From Puccinia triticina (Eukaryota > Basidiomycota > Pucciniomycetes > Pucciniales > Pucciniaceae): a DNA stretch of 64,000 nucleotides. The notes beneath the pieces were generated by a model, which saw nothing but the letters and a program-made list of their open reading frames with translations, made no database searches and was not told where the DNA came from. The stretch lies in the NCBI RefSeq assembly GCF_026914185.1, contig NC_070560.1, positions 4,269,501 through 4,333,500 of the forward strand, read 5' to 3'. Made by a program: the position numbers and the translations under genes. Numbering within the stretch: position 1 is the first letter of the stretch; each line of letters begins with the position of its first letter. Below are positions 20,176 to 32,216 of this stretch, piece by piece.

Positions 20176-22256
20176 TCATGGTGTGGTCTCTTGAGCCTTT
20201 GGTGTGTTGCTGCTACCTCCTGCGGAGGCGCTCTGCTCCTTGTGGTGCGGATTGAACTTCTTCCCTTTGTAGCCGCCGGATTGGTTGGACTTTGGACCGC
20301 CTTGGTTTGGTTGGCTGGTATTGTCCGAGGCCGAGGAACGGTTGAAACCCGTCTTCTGGCCAGGGCCTTTGCTCTGCTTGGGCGCCCCCATCAGAGGGTC
20401 CCATCCCACGCGTAGTCCTCCTTTGGCGTACAGGTTGTCAGTCATACCAATCTCCCCGAAATTCCTAGCGTCGGAGTAGGTCTCTTCGGCTATATCTTGT
20501 CTGAAGACTGAGATGTCGGCCATGGTAGGGTTACCATTGACCATGACCCTATGGGCAAAGACGGTGGACCTGACATTTACGTTGTATTGCAGGGCCGCCA
20601 TGAAACCGTGTTGTGCTAGGATACGGTCACAGTGCCCCTTGTGGATGAGCACCCATCCGGCAATGGTCCGGAATTGATAGACGTCTCGCAAGGCGGTATA
20701 GAAACCTTGATGATTCATGGCCCATTCGCTAAAGGTTTGGACCCACTCTGATGGGTAAGGGAGCCCGGTGTATTGGTTGCGACTTTCTGAGCTTGACTCG
20801 TCTCCCTTTGGCCGTTTCTCCGCGTAGTGGAGGATGGCCCGGTCTTGCCACTTCTTGTTGAAGATGGTGAGGGGTAGCGGGGCCCGGAGCTCTTTCAGGT
20901 TCTTATTGAAATAGGGGCTAAACCCCACATCCTTGTGGGAGTTTGTCTCGTTGACAGCTACCAACAGATCCTTTTGTCAGCTCATGTGTCTTGGTTACCG
21001 TGACAGAGTCTGGGGGGGGATTGGTTCAGGAGGTGGCTTACCAAACTGTAAGTCTCCTTCTTGGACAACTACCACTTCGTGGTCTTCGGGGGGTTCGTCC
21101 CGTCGGTCCTTAGGCTGCCCTAGGATTTCAATTGAGCCTTCACGGGCGTGCTTGGCTGGGATTGTTTTGGGTGGCTCCTCTGGCGTCGGTCTGAAGGCTA
21201 CAGCTTTGTAGACCTCCCACAGCATTGCGGCCTGCTCTTGGTTCCCCGCCTTGGTGGCGGCTAAAGCTTTGGCCATGATGGTCGCCCGTTTGCTGGGCCA
21301 ACCTCCCTTCTCCTGGGTTGGGTTCTTCTCCTTTGGTCCTAGAAATTAGCGGACCAGAGGTAGTAGGAAGTTAGGAAATTGTTTCCGCTCTGAATACGTA
21401 TGCAATCCTGCTCACCGCTGTGGTCTCCCAACAGGCAGATGGTCTCGGGTAGACCTTCTGCGGTTTTTTGGGCAGGGCCCTTTACTTTCGGTGCCGTAGC
21501 GGCCGCCGGTACTTCCGTATTGTCGGAATCAGGAGGAACTCCTATCTTTGCGGCGCTCCTGGTGAGGACGCCTTTCTTGGGCACTGGTCCCTTCCCCGCC
21601 ACAGAAGCTTGGGGGTTTACCAATGTTTTGGGTTGCCTCAACACTGGGTCGCTACGCTATTTCAGCGCTACACATTAGCGTAGCGGCAAAAAGCGCCCAT
21701 CTATTTTGCATAGCGTTAGCGCGCTGTTAGCGCCGCTACGCTGCGCTAATTTTCAGCGGCGCTAACAGCGCGCCAATTCTTTGTTAGCGTTAGCGCGCCG
21801 CTACAGTCGCTACGCTACGCTGCGCTGCGCTACAGCGCTTTTAGCGGAAAAAAAGCCCTTTTTTCCCGCTAAAGGGCCCTTTTTTCCTGCTAAAGGCGCT
21901 GTAGCGCAGCGTAGCGCGCGCTCTTTTGCGCCCTGCATGTGTAGCGTTAGCGCAATTGCGCGCATCTGCGTTAACGCTACGCTATCAGCTAAAATAGCTG
22001 CGCACCGCGTGCGCGTAGCGTTAGCGCATATGCGTACAATTGCGCTAACGCTACGCTAAAAAATAGCGCATTTGCGCTGCGCTACGCTACGCTAACCGCT
22101 ATGTTTAGCGTAGCGACCCAGTGTTGGTTGCCTTTGATCGCCTGCCGACTCCTGGGAGTGTACGGCTGGGTCCCTGGCGTCCGCTGCGGCTGGAGTGCCT
22201 GCAGGGTCCGGTTCGTTGGCTGGGTTTGGGCTCGGGCCTGAGGCCGCCGCGCGCAT
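20176..22256 (-). pseudogene. DIRS-like ORF1 (Gag-like), interrupted by a MITE
   Basis: Starts ATG 22256 (MRAAASGPSP). The frame reads into the MITE site and resumes beyond it at 21638 after removal of one duplicated target copy (DQRQP|KTLVNP). An intron is likely between donor GTGAGC near 21415 and acceptor TTCTAG near 21340. Next come MAKALAATKAG (21276) and a frameshift/stop region near 20965-20995. The conserved core follows (VAVNETNSHKDVGF, then SPYFNKNLKEL, WVLIHKGHCDRI, GFMAALQYNV). The C-terminus is low complexity, Gly/Asn/Lys-rich and ends at 20176. About 250 bp separate it from ORF2. The second copy at 54710-60464 shows the same order. Confidence 0.65.
21639..22125. mobile_element. 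hAT-type MITE of TAGCG/CGCTA repeats (487 bp)
   Basis: Terminal inverted repeats CAACACTGGGTCGCTACGCTA and its complement, flanked by the 8-bp direct repeat GGTTGCCT (21631-21638 and 22126-22133). 8-bp duplications are typical of hAT transposons. The whole interior is made of TAGCG, GCGCTA and TACGCT words. No coding capacity. It sits in the coding frame of the DIRS-like ORF1. Confidence 0.85.
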
Positions 22257-22886
22257 TCTTTTGGTGAATTATGAGAATCTGTTGGTCATCGTGAGGTTGT
22301 GAAAAAAGTAATTGTAGTTTTAACGTGGAAATATGTACCAATGTTTTTAGAGGGGATTTCTTTTGTAAGCGCAAACGAGAATATGTCAAAAAGGAAGATG
22401 AAAATGCGGCAGGGGAAGCGATACTCTGAGTGGATGTGAGGAAGGCTGGAGCTGAGGATATGAGGAGGGTCGGAGGTGGCCTCCTTATATGCTGACCAGA
22501 GCCCTTCCTCTCGGGGCTGGACTATGGTCCGCGCTATGCTGTCACATGTCACTCGTCCAGTATCTGCTACCGTCGTGATTGTGACGGGGGCGCAAGGAGG
22601 AGGCTTGGATTTCTGTTCCCTAGCCTACCTGAGGCTTGCTTCTTCCAGGAGGAAAAAGTCGCCTCACACGCGTACCAAGTCCTGTTGCTATAGGTAGTTC
22701 CCATGGACCACAGGACCTCGCTGCGCTTCGCTCCGGTTCCCTACCATCTACAGAACCAAAACCTTCTCACACCTTTCACAACACCCCTCCCATCCCCAAA
22801 AGTCCCTCCATCCAAACACCCCACCCACCCTACCCGGCCCCCCTCTAAGCACCCCGCACTACATACCACTAACCCCCAACCACGAC
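22257..22886. other. 5' flank of DIRS-like ORF1 and 5' region of the LINE
   Basis: No coding sequence recognised. The LINE's 5' boundary lies somewhere in this stretch; from about 22740 the sequence is C-rich in the style of the LINE ORF1. Confidence 0.5.
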
Positions 22887-24115
22887 ATGTTTCCCTCTGG
22901 CCCAGGCCATGGAAGCGGTGATAACCCCCCAGACGGCAGGGGGGTTACACCAACAACGCCCAAATCTGATGTCCAGAGACTATCCTGGCTCATCGATGCC
23001 CTCTGTAAAAGGATTGATGCCTTTGAGAGGCCCGCTGGTCCAAACCCACCCCCTGCCCCTGCTAATACCCAAGCCGCCCTTGTCAACACCCTCTTAGTCA
23101 AAGTAGAGCTACTTTGGGATAAGATGGACAAAATAGAGAAGAGTATGACTGCCTGTTTTTCCAAGCCCTCCTCAGCTCCCAGCCCCCTCCCAAAGAAACC
23201 GGTAGTTTCCTTTGCCGCGGTGACCTCTGCAGGCAAGAAGCCAGCTGGCAAAACCGCTGCCCCCAACCCCACTCTTCCAGCTATCCTGCCCAACTCGGTG
23301 TTAAACCAGTTCAAGCTGGGGCACAAAATCATCCGCCCAAAGTTTGGCAGCCCCAAACCCTTCCAGGGCATGACTGAGGCCCAGATCACGGCTAAGATCA
23401 ATGAGGTCTTGGCCCTCACCAAACCTAAGGTAGACAATATGCTCGTATCCGTATTGGCAGTGTCATGTTACCCGTTGGGTGACTTGAAAGTTTTTGCCAA
23501 GACCCGCCGCATGGCCAATTGGCTTGCCAAGAACAAGCACACCTGGACTGCTTTAGCGGACCCAGTCTTTGTCATGCAACAAGCCTCCCACCCAGTTCTT
23601 CTCCACTCCTGCCCCTTGCATTTCAGTGAGTTAAACCCCGCCCACCTAGATGCTTTGTGCTCGGCCAATGGCATACCAAGAGCTACTCTTGACAAATTCA
23701 GGTGGTTGGTCCATCCCAAGTCAGTTGGAAAGACTCAAGGGTCTATTCTCGCACATTTCTTTGATAAGGATGTCGCTACCCAGATCCAATCCGGTTGATT
23801 GGTTTTTGACGGTGCTGTCCTCCGAGGCCGAAGCAATGCTTCAACTGCCTTGAGATTGGCCACTTGGCCAGATCATGTAAGAGCACACCCATTTGCACAA
23901 AATGTGGAGGAAAACACCCCTCCCACAGCTGCAACGAGATGGTTGATGCCACCGTAGGCCCTTCTTGCCACAGATGCATCACCAAAGCAAAGAAAGGCAA
24001 CACAAATGTGGAAATATCTGCGTCCCTCTTCTCACACTCCCCCTTCAGCAGCCTCTGCCCCATTCAGAAGCAGGAAATACTTGTGATTGAAAATCCCAAA
24101 CCCACCTCCTCATGA
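22887..24115 (+). pseudogene. LINE ORF1 (nucleic-acid-binding), frameshifted
   Basis: From ATG 22887 (MFPSGPGHGSG) the product has a short coiled-coil-like segment (LVKVELLWDKMDKIEKS), a Pro/Ala/Lys linker and a conserved central domain (IIRPKFGSPKPFQGMT, CYPLGDLKVFAKTRRMANW). The frame ends at 23798. In other frames the zinc-knuckle region follows (CFNCLEIGHLARSC, then CTKCGGKHPSHSC, 23830-24000), so at least one frameshift has occurred. The family role is to bind LINE RNA. Confidence 0.75.
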
Positions 24116-25221
24116 TAGCACAACCTATCTTATCTCCATCCCTAGACAACATACCACATCCACAACTTCCCCCGGCTTCAAGCATCACCCCTCCCCCTAC
24201 CCCAGATCACCCATCCTCATTGTTGTTGCACTCTTTCCTGCAACTGAACTGTCACAACAGTAAAGCCGTGACATATAGCGCCTTAGAAACAGAGAATAAC
24301 CGCCTCGCATTATTGCTACAAGAACCATGGGTAAATCCCTACAATTATCTTCCTCCAACTCATCGCGGCTGGCACCGCATTTTACCAGTAGACAATCCCA
24401 AAAATATTTCAGGGAAGCCCAGGAGTTGCATCTACTTGCATACATCTGTGTTATCCCACAATTTCTACAGACTCCCAGATTGTTCCCAGCACTTGACGGC
24501 CATTGCCGTGAAATCCCTCAACCTTTCTCATCCACTCTTCTACCTGATATTGGTGTACAACACACCTAGAACTTTCCCCGCACTTTCTCTCCTTGACTCC
24601 TGGTTACACAACCACAACCAGCGGTCAATTCCCATCTACATTTCCATAGATTCTAACCTCCACCACCAGCGCTGGAACCCCCCCGGCTATGCTCACACCG
24701 ACAAGACCCATGCTGGTTCGCTGATCTCCATTCTGGGAAAGAAAGGCTTTGTCCTTGCGTTGCCCCCAGGGGTCCCCACCTTCCTTGGCTCCAACAAGGC
24801 CAGAACCACTATTGATTTGATGTGGACAGATCAACTGGGGAGAAAACTTCTACGGAAGAGTGAAGTTCTTGCTGACAACCACTCCTCAGACCATAACGCC
24901 CTAGCCCATCACTTTAATCTACAAGTGAATGTTAACGGCAGCGGCCGGCGTCGCGGTCTACCAATCAAGAACCTTGACTCCGAGAGGCTGCACAAGCATC
25001 TTATGGCAAACCTCAAGGAGGTATCTGCAATCACCTTGCCACCCACTCCTGAATCTGTTGATTCTCTTGTCAGCTCCATTAGCGTAGCCCTTTCTGAAAG
25101 CTACCTGGAACAGGGCCAGGCAACCTGGAGGGGGAAAAGCCGCTCCAAGAGTTGGTGGAACCCCGCGATCCTCAACCCAATAGTCCGACAGAGGAATAAA
25201 GCCCGAAAATGGCTGATTTGA
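24112..25221 (+). pseudogene. LINE ORF2 part 1: apurinic-like endonuclease
   Basis: 369 codons starting 4 nt before the ORF1-frame stop. Endonuclease/exonuclease/phosphatase fold signatures: LQLNCHNSK near the start, LLLQEPWVN, SIDSNLHHQRWN, and the C-terminal SSDHNAL with the catalytic Asp/His. Stops at TGA 25219-25221. In a functional copy RT would follow in the same protein. Confidence 0.8.
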
Positions 25222-26823
25222 ACAGGATCAGATGAAGCACAGACCTGCTACTCGGCCTGGCAGGCTCATTTTAAGAGCAAGGTGGACAAGATGAAAACAA
25301 TCCACTGGAGGGCCTTTTTGGCACGCACCGGGGATTGCTCGGCCTTTCAAGCCTACAAATTCACTAAGGCTCAACTATCAGCTACCGTAGAACCCCTGTA
25401 CAGGGCAGACGGCTCCACAACAACCAACATACAAGAACAGTCATCAGTCCTTTTCCACGGCACGTCTGACATCCCTACCACCTGTGATCTGTCCGATGCC
25501 CTGCCTTGGACTCCTCCTCTCTCTGTGCACTTCCCACCCGTAGTTAAAGATGAGGTGGCGCGAGCCATTGCGTCGCTTCCATCAAAGAAGGCCGTGGGCC
25601 CAGACCTCCTGCCTAATGAGCTGCTCAAATTGGCCGCTTCTGAGCTTACTCCCCCGCTGACTGCTCTCTTTAATCTCTGCCTCAAAGCATCACATTTCCC
25701 ATCCCAGTGGCGTGTAACCACCACAGCCATCATACAAAAGGCAGGCAAAGATGACTACCAGGAGTCAAATGCCTACCGGCCAATCGCTTTACTCTGCACG
25801 TTGGGGAAGCTCTTTGAAAAAGTCATCAACAAGCGTCTGGTTTACTGGGCCGAAAAGGCTAACGCTATTGCCCCCGGCCATATGGGTGGTCGGCGCGGCA
25901 GGAATATCACTGACGCCTTTGTGCTTCTGACCTCATGGGTAACAAACCAGTGGAGACAGAAACGGACAGTTTTAGGATTTTTTCTGGATGTCAAGTCCGC
26001 GTACCCCTTGGTATACCGGGACCACCTGGTCTCTACGCTCCTGCAGCAACGCTGCCCTTCATACCTCATTGCCATCATCCAATCCTTCCTCAGTGACCGC
26101 TCTACCACCATGCGGCTGGGAGACTTCGAGTCCTCTCCCTTTCACATCGAAAAAGGTCTGCCGCAAGAGTCACCCCTCTTGGTTACCCTCTATATCATCT
26201 ATAACAGCTCCCTTCTGCACCCCAATCCTATCTCCCTAGAAAGCTCTTGCATCTCCATAGGTTATGTTCATGACGTCCTACACCTCGTGACAGCCGCCGA
26301 CATGTCCTCAGCCCGAGCTAGACTGCCAAGCGAGGCAGGCAGGTCCCTTGAATGGGGCAGGAAGTCTGGAGCCATCTTCAATAAGAAGAAGGCTTGCGTC
26401 ATGTTGTTCTCCCCCAGACCAAAGCCCATCCCCTTTTTTGACTTTGCCAGCGTACATCTGGAATTCCAAGAATCAGCCAGGTGGCTGGGTCTGACACTGG
26501 ACTTGAGACTCAAGTTCTTGGCACACATCTCAAAGGTAGAAAAGATAAGCAAGCTGGCCCTTAACCAGCTTGAACAAATCATTTGCCCAACGTTTGGGCT
26601 CAACACACGCCTTGCAAGAACGCTGACAGTGGCGGTAGTCTACTCCAGGACATTATTTGGCAGTCTTGTCTGGTTTGGTCAATCAAACCTGAGAAAGGTC
26701 ACAGGGATCCTTGAGACCCTACATCACCGCGCCTCAAGACTAGTCTGGGGCTTGTTCCTTCAGACTCCAATTCCGTTTGTGAAAGCTAGTGGTGGCCTTG
26801 TCTCCCTAGCAAACACGCATTGA
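25222..26823 (+). pseudogene. LINE ORF2 part 2: reverse transcriptase (inactive)
   Basis: RT of a Tad/I-like non-LTR element: KKAVGPDLLPNELLK, AYRPIALLCTLGKLFEK, GFFLDVKSAYPLVYRD, then the thumb (ARWLGLTLDLRLKF). Two key motifs are damaged: GLPQGSPL-type reads GLPQESPL, and the catalytic YADD-type reads YVHD. Ends at TGA 26821-26823. Confidence 0.85.
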
Positions 26824-28061
26824 CGGAATACCCACACCTATGTCCACCGCATCATTTCCTGCTCCCCCTCACACCCGGTCAGAGCCATAGTTCTGAAGGA
26901 ATTTTTTGAGACCAAACCCACTCATCCAAGCCCCATACATCTCCTATTAGACTACCCTGACCTACGTCAGCAACACTCCTTGCTAATTGAACCCATCTCC
27001 ACTGCCGCAACCCCTCCGTGGATGGCTCAGCTCACCCAAGTACTAAACATAGGCTCTGGCAGAGACATAGTCAAGGAACGTGTTCCGCGAAAATCCAAGA
27101 AGAGCTAGAGGCCCGAGCTCTAGTTATCTTCACCGACGGGTCTTGGACCCCAGGGCAAAGTGCTGGAGCAGCGGCAGTCCTCCACAACTGCTCAATCTTG
27201 TTCAGCCAACAAATAAAGGACCCCGCGGGGATCACTAACTTTGAGACAGAGTTACTGGGCATCAGGCTTGCGTGTATAATTACCCAACATGTTCTCTCCC
27301 TGAACTCCCCACACTCCCTCTTCTCCTCGGTCGCCATCTTCAGTGATAACCAGGGCGCGCTGCTTCGGACCAACGACCCAACTTCCACCGCCTCCGGCCA
27401 ACACCTGGCCATCTCCAACCATTGGGCCCTCAAAGGACTATCAGTACCGGTTCGCCTCTATTGGTGCCCGGGAAACAAGGGTGTACTAGCAAATGAGCGG
27501 GCCGACCAAATAGCCGGCGAAGCGGCGTCGGGCGACTCAACCGCTACAAATCCCCTGGAGACCCTATCCCTCCCAAATAGCCTCTCCAAGCTCACTCAAG
27601 ATACTCGATCTTCATTCATGAAGCTGGACGAACTCTCCAAAAGCAAGAAGAAACGCTTTCCCTACAGGACACCTCCTCGACTGATCACCAAGGCGCTGGA
27701 TGGTCTTGAGAAGGGCCTAGCTGCCACCATCTTTCAACTGCGGGCGGATCATGCGCCGCTCAATCAATATTTGCTGAGAATCAGGGCCATTACTGACCCA
27801 AGGTGCCGACACTGTGGGGAGGTGGAGGGTACCGCCCACTTTATCCGTTTTTGTAGGAAGTTCACCGCCCAACGCCACAATTCAAGGAAGAATCTCCGGT
27901 TTGAAAAAATCAGAATTCCCTCCCAGTCGTCAAGATCAATTCTTGACTCACCAAAGGCCTTCGCTCTGCTAGCCAAATACACAATTGCAACACACCAGTT
28001 TCTGCACATCAAGCAATACAACAACAACAGCCCGGATGACGCAGATGGCCGCACTCCTTGA
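26824..28061 (+). pseudogene. LINE ORF2 part 3: RNase H and C-terminal zinc finger
   Basis: After a frameshift near 27105 the frame encodes RNase H with FTDGSWTPGQSAGAAAVL, FETELLGI, FSDNQGALL and NERADQIAG, which keep the D-E-D-D residues. A Cys/His finger (CRHCGEVEGTAHFIRFC) follows near 27810-27860. A C-terminal RNase H is found in the I and Tad1 groups. Ends with TGA at 28061. Confidence 0.85.
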
Positions 28062-28736
28062 ATGCCAACTTGCTCTACGCCTTCCCTCTGCTCTCTTTCT
28101 TAATTTGCTCATTTCCCTATTTTTCTCTCCTCTACTCTTCCATAACCTGTACTAGCTAGTCTGGACCCCGGCGGGGGTTGTGTTATGTTAAAGGGAGGGT
28201 CCCCATGCTCTTGAAGACTGCAACAGCTCAACGGCGACCAGATTGCCTCTACCAACGGCCCCTTGTGGGGGGGGGGGGGGGGGGGGGGGGGCGCCCGGCA
28301 CGCAAGCTCTACAAATTTATACACTCATATCCAGATACTCAACTCAACCTATGGTGGGATAGAGCATGGCCCCTCCTCTAGACATAACACTTCTTCTAAT
28401 GGGTAAGGGCAAAACCAATTCCCTTTTCTATGATCATGTTATCTCCCCTCTTCAGCCCCTTTTCTTTATTTCCTCTGCCTGGGATCCAATTGCCTTTCAT
28501 TTTCTCTCATCTTTTTCTCTCCCTCATTTCTCTTCTCTATATCTTTTTCTCTACTTTTTCCTTATGCCATCCAGATTGCCGACATCCTCATGACATGTTG
28601 TACCGCTGTTAGGACAACAATACCACAAAACAAAGAGACATACAGTTGTAATTACTCCGCTATTAGTTGTACAGTGTGATATGTGAAATCAAAAACACTA
28701 TAAAGAAAAATAAATAAATAAAAAATAAATAAAAAA
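28062..28736 (+). other. LINE 3' region with G-run and A-rich tail
   Basis: Non-coding. A run of 25 G lies at 28267-28291. The A-rich tail with AAATA repeats (about 28702-28736) ends exactly at the left end of the MULE, which therefore inserted into the LINE tail; the tail seems to resume at 41327-41335. Confidence 0.75.
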
Positions 28737-29045
28737 GGGGCAGGCTAAATGCACTACCATCTTTTACTACATGTACTCCAAAAATGGAGTGCACACCTGT
28801 GTACTCCAAAATTATTGGAGTGGAATTCAGTCCACTCCATGAATACCTGGAGTGAAAATTTGGCTACTCCAAAAATTGTTCAATTATTGGAGTGCACAAC
28901 CCGTAAACTACCAATAATTTGGAGTGTGATGTTGTGCACTCCTTTTTCAATATTTTTTGCCCCGGGAAGTGGAGTGCAACACCGTGCACTCCAATATTCA
29001 TTGGAGTACACATCCACCTTATCATGAATATGCACTCCAAGTTCA
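28737..29045. repeat. MULE left terminal and subterminal repeats
   Basis: After the terminal repeat, the words ACTCCAA and TTGGAGTGCAC occur many times in both orientations up to about 29040. Such arrays often bind transposase (inference). Confidence 0.7.
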
Positions 29046-29190
29046 ACCAAGTCAAACTCATTTTCCTCCAAGTCCATCTTCCCCCCTGCTGCCCCAACAA
29101 CTCTCTTGTTTTGGCAAGACAGCCCACTCTGCTAGCTACACGGCCAGACTATCCATCCTCCCCGGCAACATATCCTCTCCTGAAACAAAG

Positions 29191-31307
29191 ATGAACAACT
29201 CAACCAACCCAACCAACGGCATTATGGTCACCCCGGAGATGTGGCAGCAGATGCAATCAATGCTTGCCCTCTTCCAAACAGCCAAATCAGCTCCAGCTCC
29301 GGCTTCTTCGGATCAACAACCTTCAGCCAAAGCGTCAAATCAACCCTCTCAAATCACGAGCCCATCCAATTTATATTGCAACTCGGGGTCTCAAGAATCC
29401 AATCAGCAGGAATCAGATGACGAAAGCGCTTTGGACGATAGTGGCTTCAAAAACAAAAAGAAGGAATCTACAGCACCTCCAAACAAGCAATCAACCCCCA
29501 TCATCGACACGCAAGTTGCTCAAAGCCCCTCCAGCAAGAAAGATCAAGACCTCCTTGTGATTTCAGATCTAAAAAGCTATGACTTTAGCGTTGGTGGTAA
29601 GTGGCCATCAGCATTGTTTTACTCTCAGATTTTTACTGAAATGTTTTCTCAGAATCATTGGACCCTCCTTGTTGTGCAGCCTTTAGATCAATGGATACTC
29701 TGGTTCAGTTCTGTCAAATGTGGGCCAAGAATCATGGATATGCGGTCTTCAAGTCCAACTCGGTGCCGGGTAAAAATGTTTATATTTGATGTGATCGATC
29801 TGGGCATTATCGCGGCTCAGGAGTGAAGAAAGACAGACAAACAACTTCTACGACAAAGATCGGCTGCCCCTTTGTAATTTATGGCTCTGTACCCACCAGC
29901 AAGAAGATTGTCGACAAAACTTGGACGTTTCAGATCCAAAACGGCGAGCATAATCATGAAGCATCCCCTGGACCCAGATCTCATGCGGCTCACCGACAAC
30001 TGATTCCAGAGCAGATTGAGGAGATTCGAAAGCTTTCGAAATCAAACCTCAAAGCCGCTCAGATTTTGCTCCAGCTTCGAACATCCGACAACGAGACCTA
30101 TGCAACCAACAAGACCGTCACAAATGCCCTTCAAAAGATCCGTTGCGAAGATTTAGCTGGTCAGAAGCCAGCAGAAGCTCTGATGTCGATTCTCCAGGAA
30201 TCTAATTGGACCTGGGATGTCAAGGTCAACAACAACGGAAAGCTTCTCAATCTGTTCTTTGCTCATCCAGGATCCATCCATCTCGCTCGGATCAACCATC
30301 ATGTGGCTCTCCTCGATGCCACATACAAGACTAACCGCTGTAAGTTGCCACTTCTCCACATCGTTGGCCAGGCGGCTTCAAACCGTTCGTTCTCTGTGGC
30401 ATTCTGCTTTTTGACTTTTGAGGACGACAACAACTACTTATGGGCCGTCAATTGTCTCCGAAAGCACATTTGGCGTCCTGAAAGAACCCCCCAAGTATTC
30501 ATAACCGATCGCGATACTGCTCTCCGAAATGCTTTGAAACGAGTGTTTCCGGACTCTCAAGCAAACTTGTGTACGTGGCATATCAACAAAAACATAACAA
30601 CAAACTGTAAAAAATACTTTTCGAGTGAAGAACCAGATGATTCAGACGAGGAAGAAAGTTCAGAAGAATCGATTGAACAAAAAGCGAAAGAAACAAGAAA
30701 CAACTGGAAGATTTTCATGGGTCTCTGGAAGCAAGTCACCTACTTGAAAATGGTCGACTTGTACGAAGAGCGCTTCTCTACATTGAAAGATTATCTGTCA
30801 TCTTGCCCTGCTGTGCTCGAATACTTGGACAAGTGGATTATTCCACATAAAGAGCTATTTGTCGTCGCATGGGCTTGCCAACACCCTCATCTACGAAACC
30901 TGAACACCTCGCGAGTCAAATCTGGACATGCGTACCTCAAGACGTTTGTCAAAAATGCAACTGGTGATTTACTGTCCGTATTCCAATCATTAGCACTTGC
31001 GGTCGATGTGCAATTGAACCAGGTCCATGAGTCTATTGGGAGTGATACGGTCAAGACACTCGTCAGTGTCCCGAAGTCTTTCATCCCTCTGCTTGGCAAG
31101 GTATCCTCGTTTGCTATCAAACAGGCAATCAATCAGTTCAAACAAATCCCGAACCTTGATCCAACTGAACCTTGCTCTCAGACTCTCACCAAGGGGATTG
31201 GAATCCCATGTGCTCACAAAATTTTGGAGCTATTGGAAGATGGGTCTCATTTGACCCCCGAGGATTTCCATTCCCAATGGCTCCTGAGGTACAATCCTGA
31301 GTTTGCG
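29191..31307 (+). pseudogene. FAR1/MULE transposase, N-terminal and catalytic part
   Basis: Start ATG 29191 (MNNSTNPTNG); Ser/Gln-rich N-terminus. A phase-consistent 83-nt intron (29597-29679) leads into the FAR1-type DNA-binding domain (QFCQMWAKNHGYAV, CDRSGHYRG, GCPFVIYGS, NGEHNHEASP). One in-frame TGA (29787-29789) interrupts it at KNVYI*CDRSG. The MULE catalytic domain follows (LLDATYKTN near 30316, FITDRDTALRNALKRVFP near 30500, CTWHINKN near 30572). The exon ends GAG TTT GCG at 31307; the GTACGT donor was split by insertion of element A. The coding sequence resumes at 39551. Confidence 0.88.
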
Positions 31308-31308
31308 G

Positions 31309-32073
31309 TGTGGTGCGCTATCTGGTACACGCGGTGTCAAGATCAAATTCAGCAATGGTGCGCGGACGGGCGCGCAGGTTCTTTTCTCCTATGTAGTGTG
31401 GCGGCCCCCTTTTTATTTTCTTTCCTTCTTCTATGTTTCTTCCCTTTCTACATTTGTCTGTTGTGTTGTTTCTTATCTGCGCGCGTTGGATGGTTTGGAT
31501 AGGTGGTGGGTTGGTTTTGTCTGAGTTTTGTTTTGGTTTTGTCTTGGTTTTGTTTCTTTTGTCTGTTTCCTCTCTTTGTGTTGTCGCGCGCGTGGGTGTA
31601 TGATGAAGGTCCCACTGCGTGCTGCGCCCGGAGTCTGAGTTCAGTTCGAACTCAGATGAGGGGACGGCATGGGAGACACCCTGAACCATAATTTTCATCA
31701 TCAGAATTTTATTGATCATTGGTTTTTTTTCACTACTCCGGGCATCCTGAGCTTTATCCATCCCGACGATCTGGGATACTTTCTTATCGCGCACGTGGCG
31801 CTCTCTGTTGATCCCCCTCACTCTGATCCCGCCTTCCGGCGCCCTTCAACGATCTTCTCTTCGCGAATCTTCCCCATCCTTCTCAGTTCCTTTCCTCTCT
31901 CTCTTCATAAATACAACCCCGCCGACGCGCGCTCAACGCCGTCGTAAATCAAAACCCCTCTCACCTCATCGCCCAAAGATCCCCCATCCTCCTCTTCGAC
32001 CAATCCCCGGAGGGCATTCCCCAACCTTTCCCCTCCAACAACTGCCGCCGCCTGGCACGGACGGAGTTCCACA
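31309..32073 (+). repeat. 5' LTR of element A (765 bp)
   Basis: TGTGGTGCGC...TTCCACA. Matches 38698-39462 in length, with about four substitutions, so insertion is recent. The first bases create an open frame that extends the broken transposase; this has no meaning. Confidence 0.93.
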
Positions 32074-32075
32074 TT

Positions 32076-32125
32076 TGGTCCCCCGAGCCGGGATCGAACC
32101 AGCGACCTCAAGATTTACAGTCTCG
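32076..32125 (+). promoter_or_regulatory. Primer-binding site, 50 nt complementary to tRNA-Tyr(GUA)
   Basis: TGGTCCCCCGAGCCGGGATC starts 2 nt after the LTR. The reverse complement of the full 50 nt reads as the 3' part of a tRNA: anticodon stem and loop with CTGTAAA (anticodon GUA), variable loop, TTCGATC T-loop, acceptor strand and CCA. The match seems to end at tRNA position 27. Usual primer-binding sites are 8-18 nt. Element B has the same stretch. Confidence 0.8.
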
Positions 32126-32216
32126 CCAATTTTCACGGTTTCAAGACGCTTGGCGGTCTTCTTCCTTTCCTTCTTTTAGTTTTTTTTTTTTTTTTTTTTT
32201 TTTAGGTTTCAGCGGC

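Noticed and set aside
25222..26823. Active LINE reverse transcriptase
   Set aside because: Catalytic YADD-type motif reads YVHD, and stops and frameshifts break ORF2.
31303..31524. Extension of the MULE transposase into the LTR
   Set aside because: The frame enters the 5' LTR of element A; the true continuation lies beyond the 3' LTR at 39551.
32076..32125. An antisense tRNA-Tyr gene
   Set aside because: Only the complement of the 3' part is present, no D-arm, and CCA is encoded; position next to the LTR identifies it as a primer-binding site.
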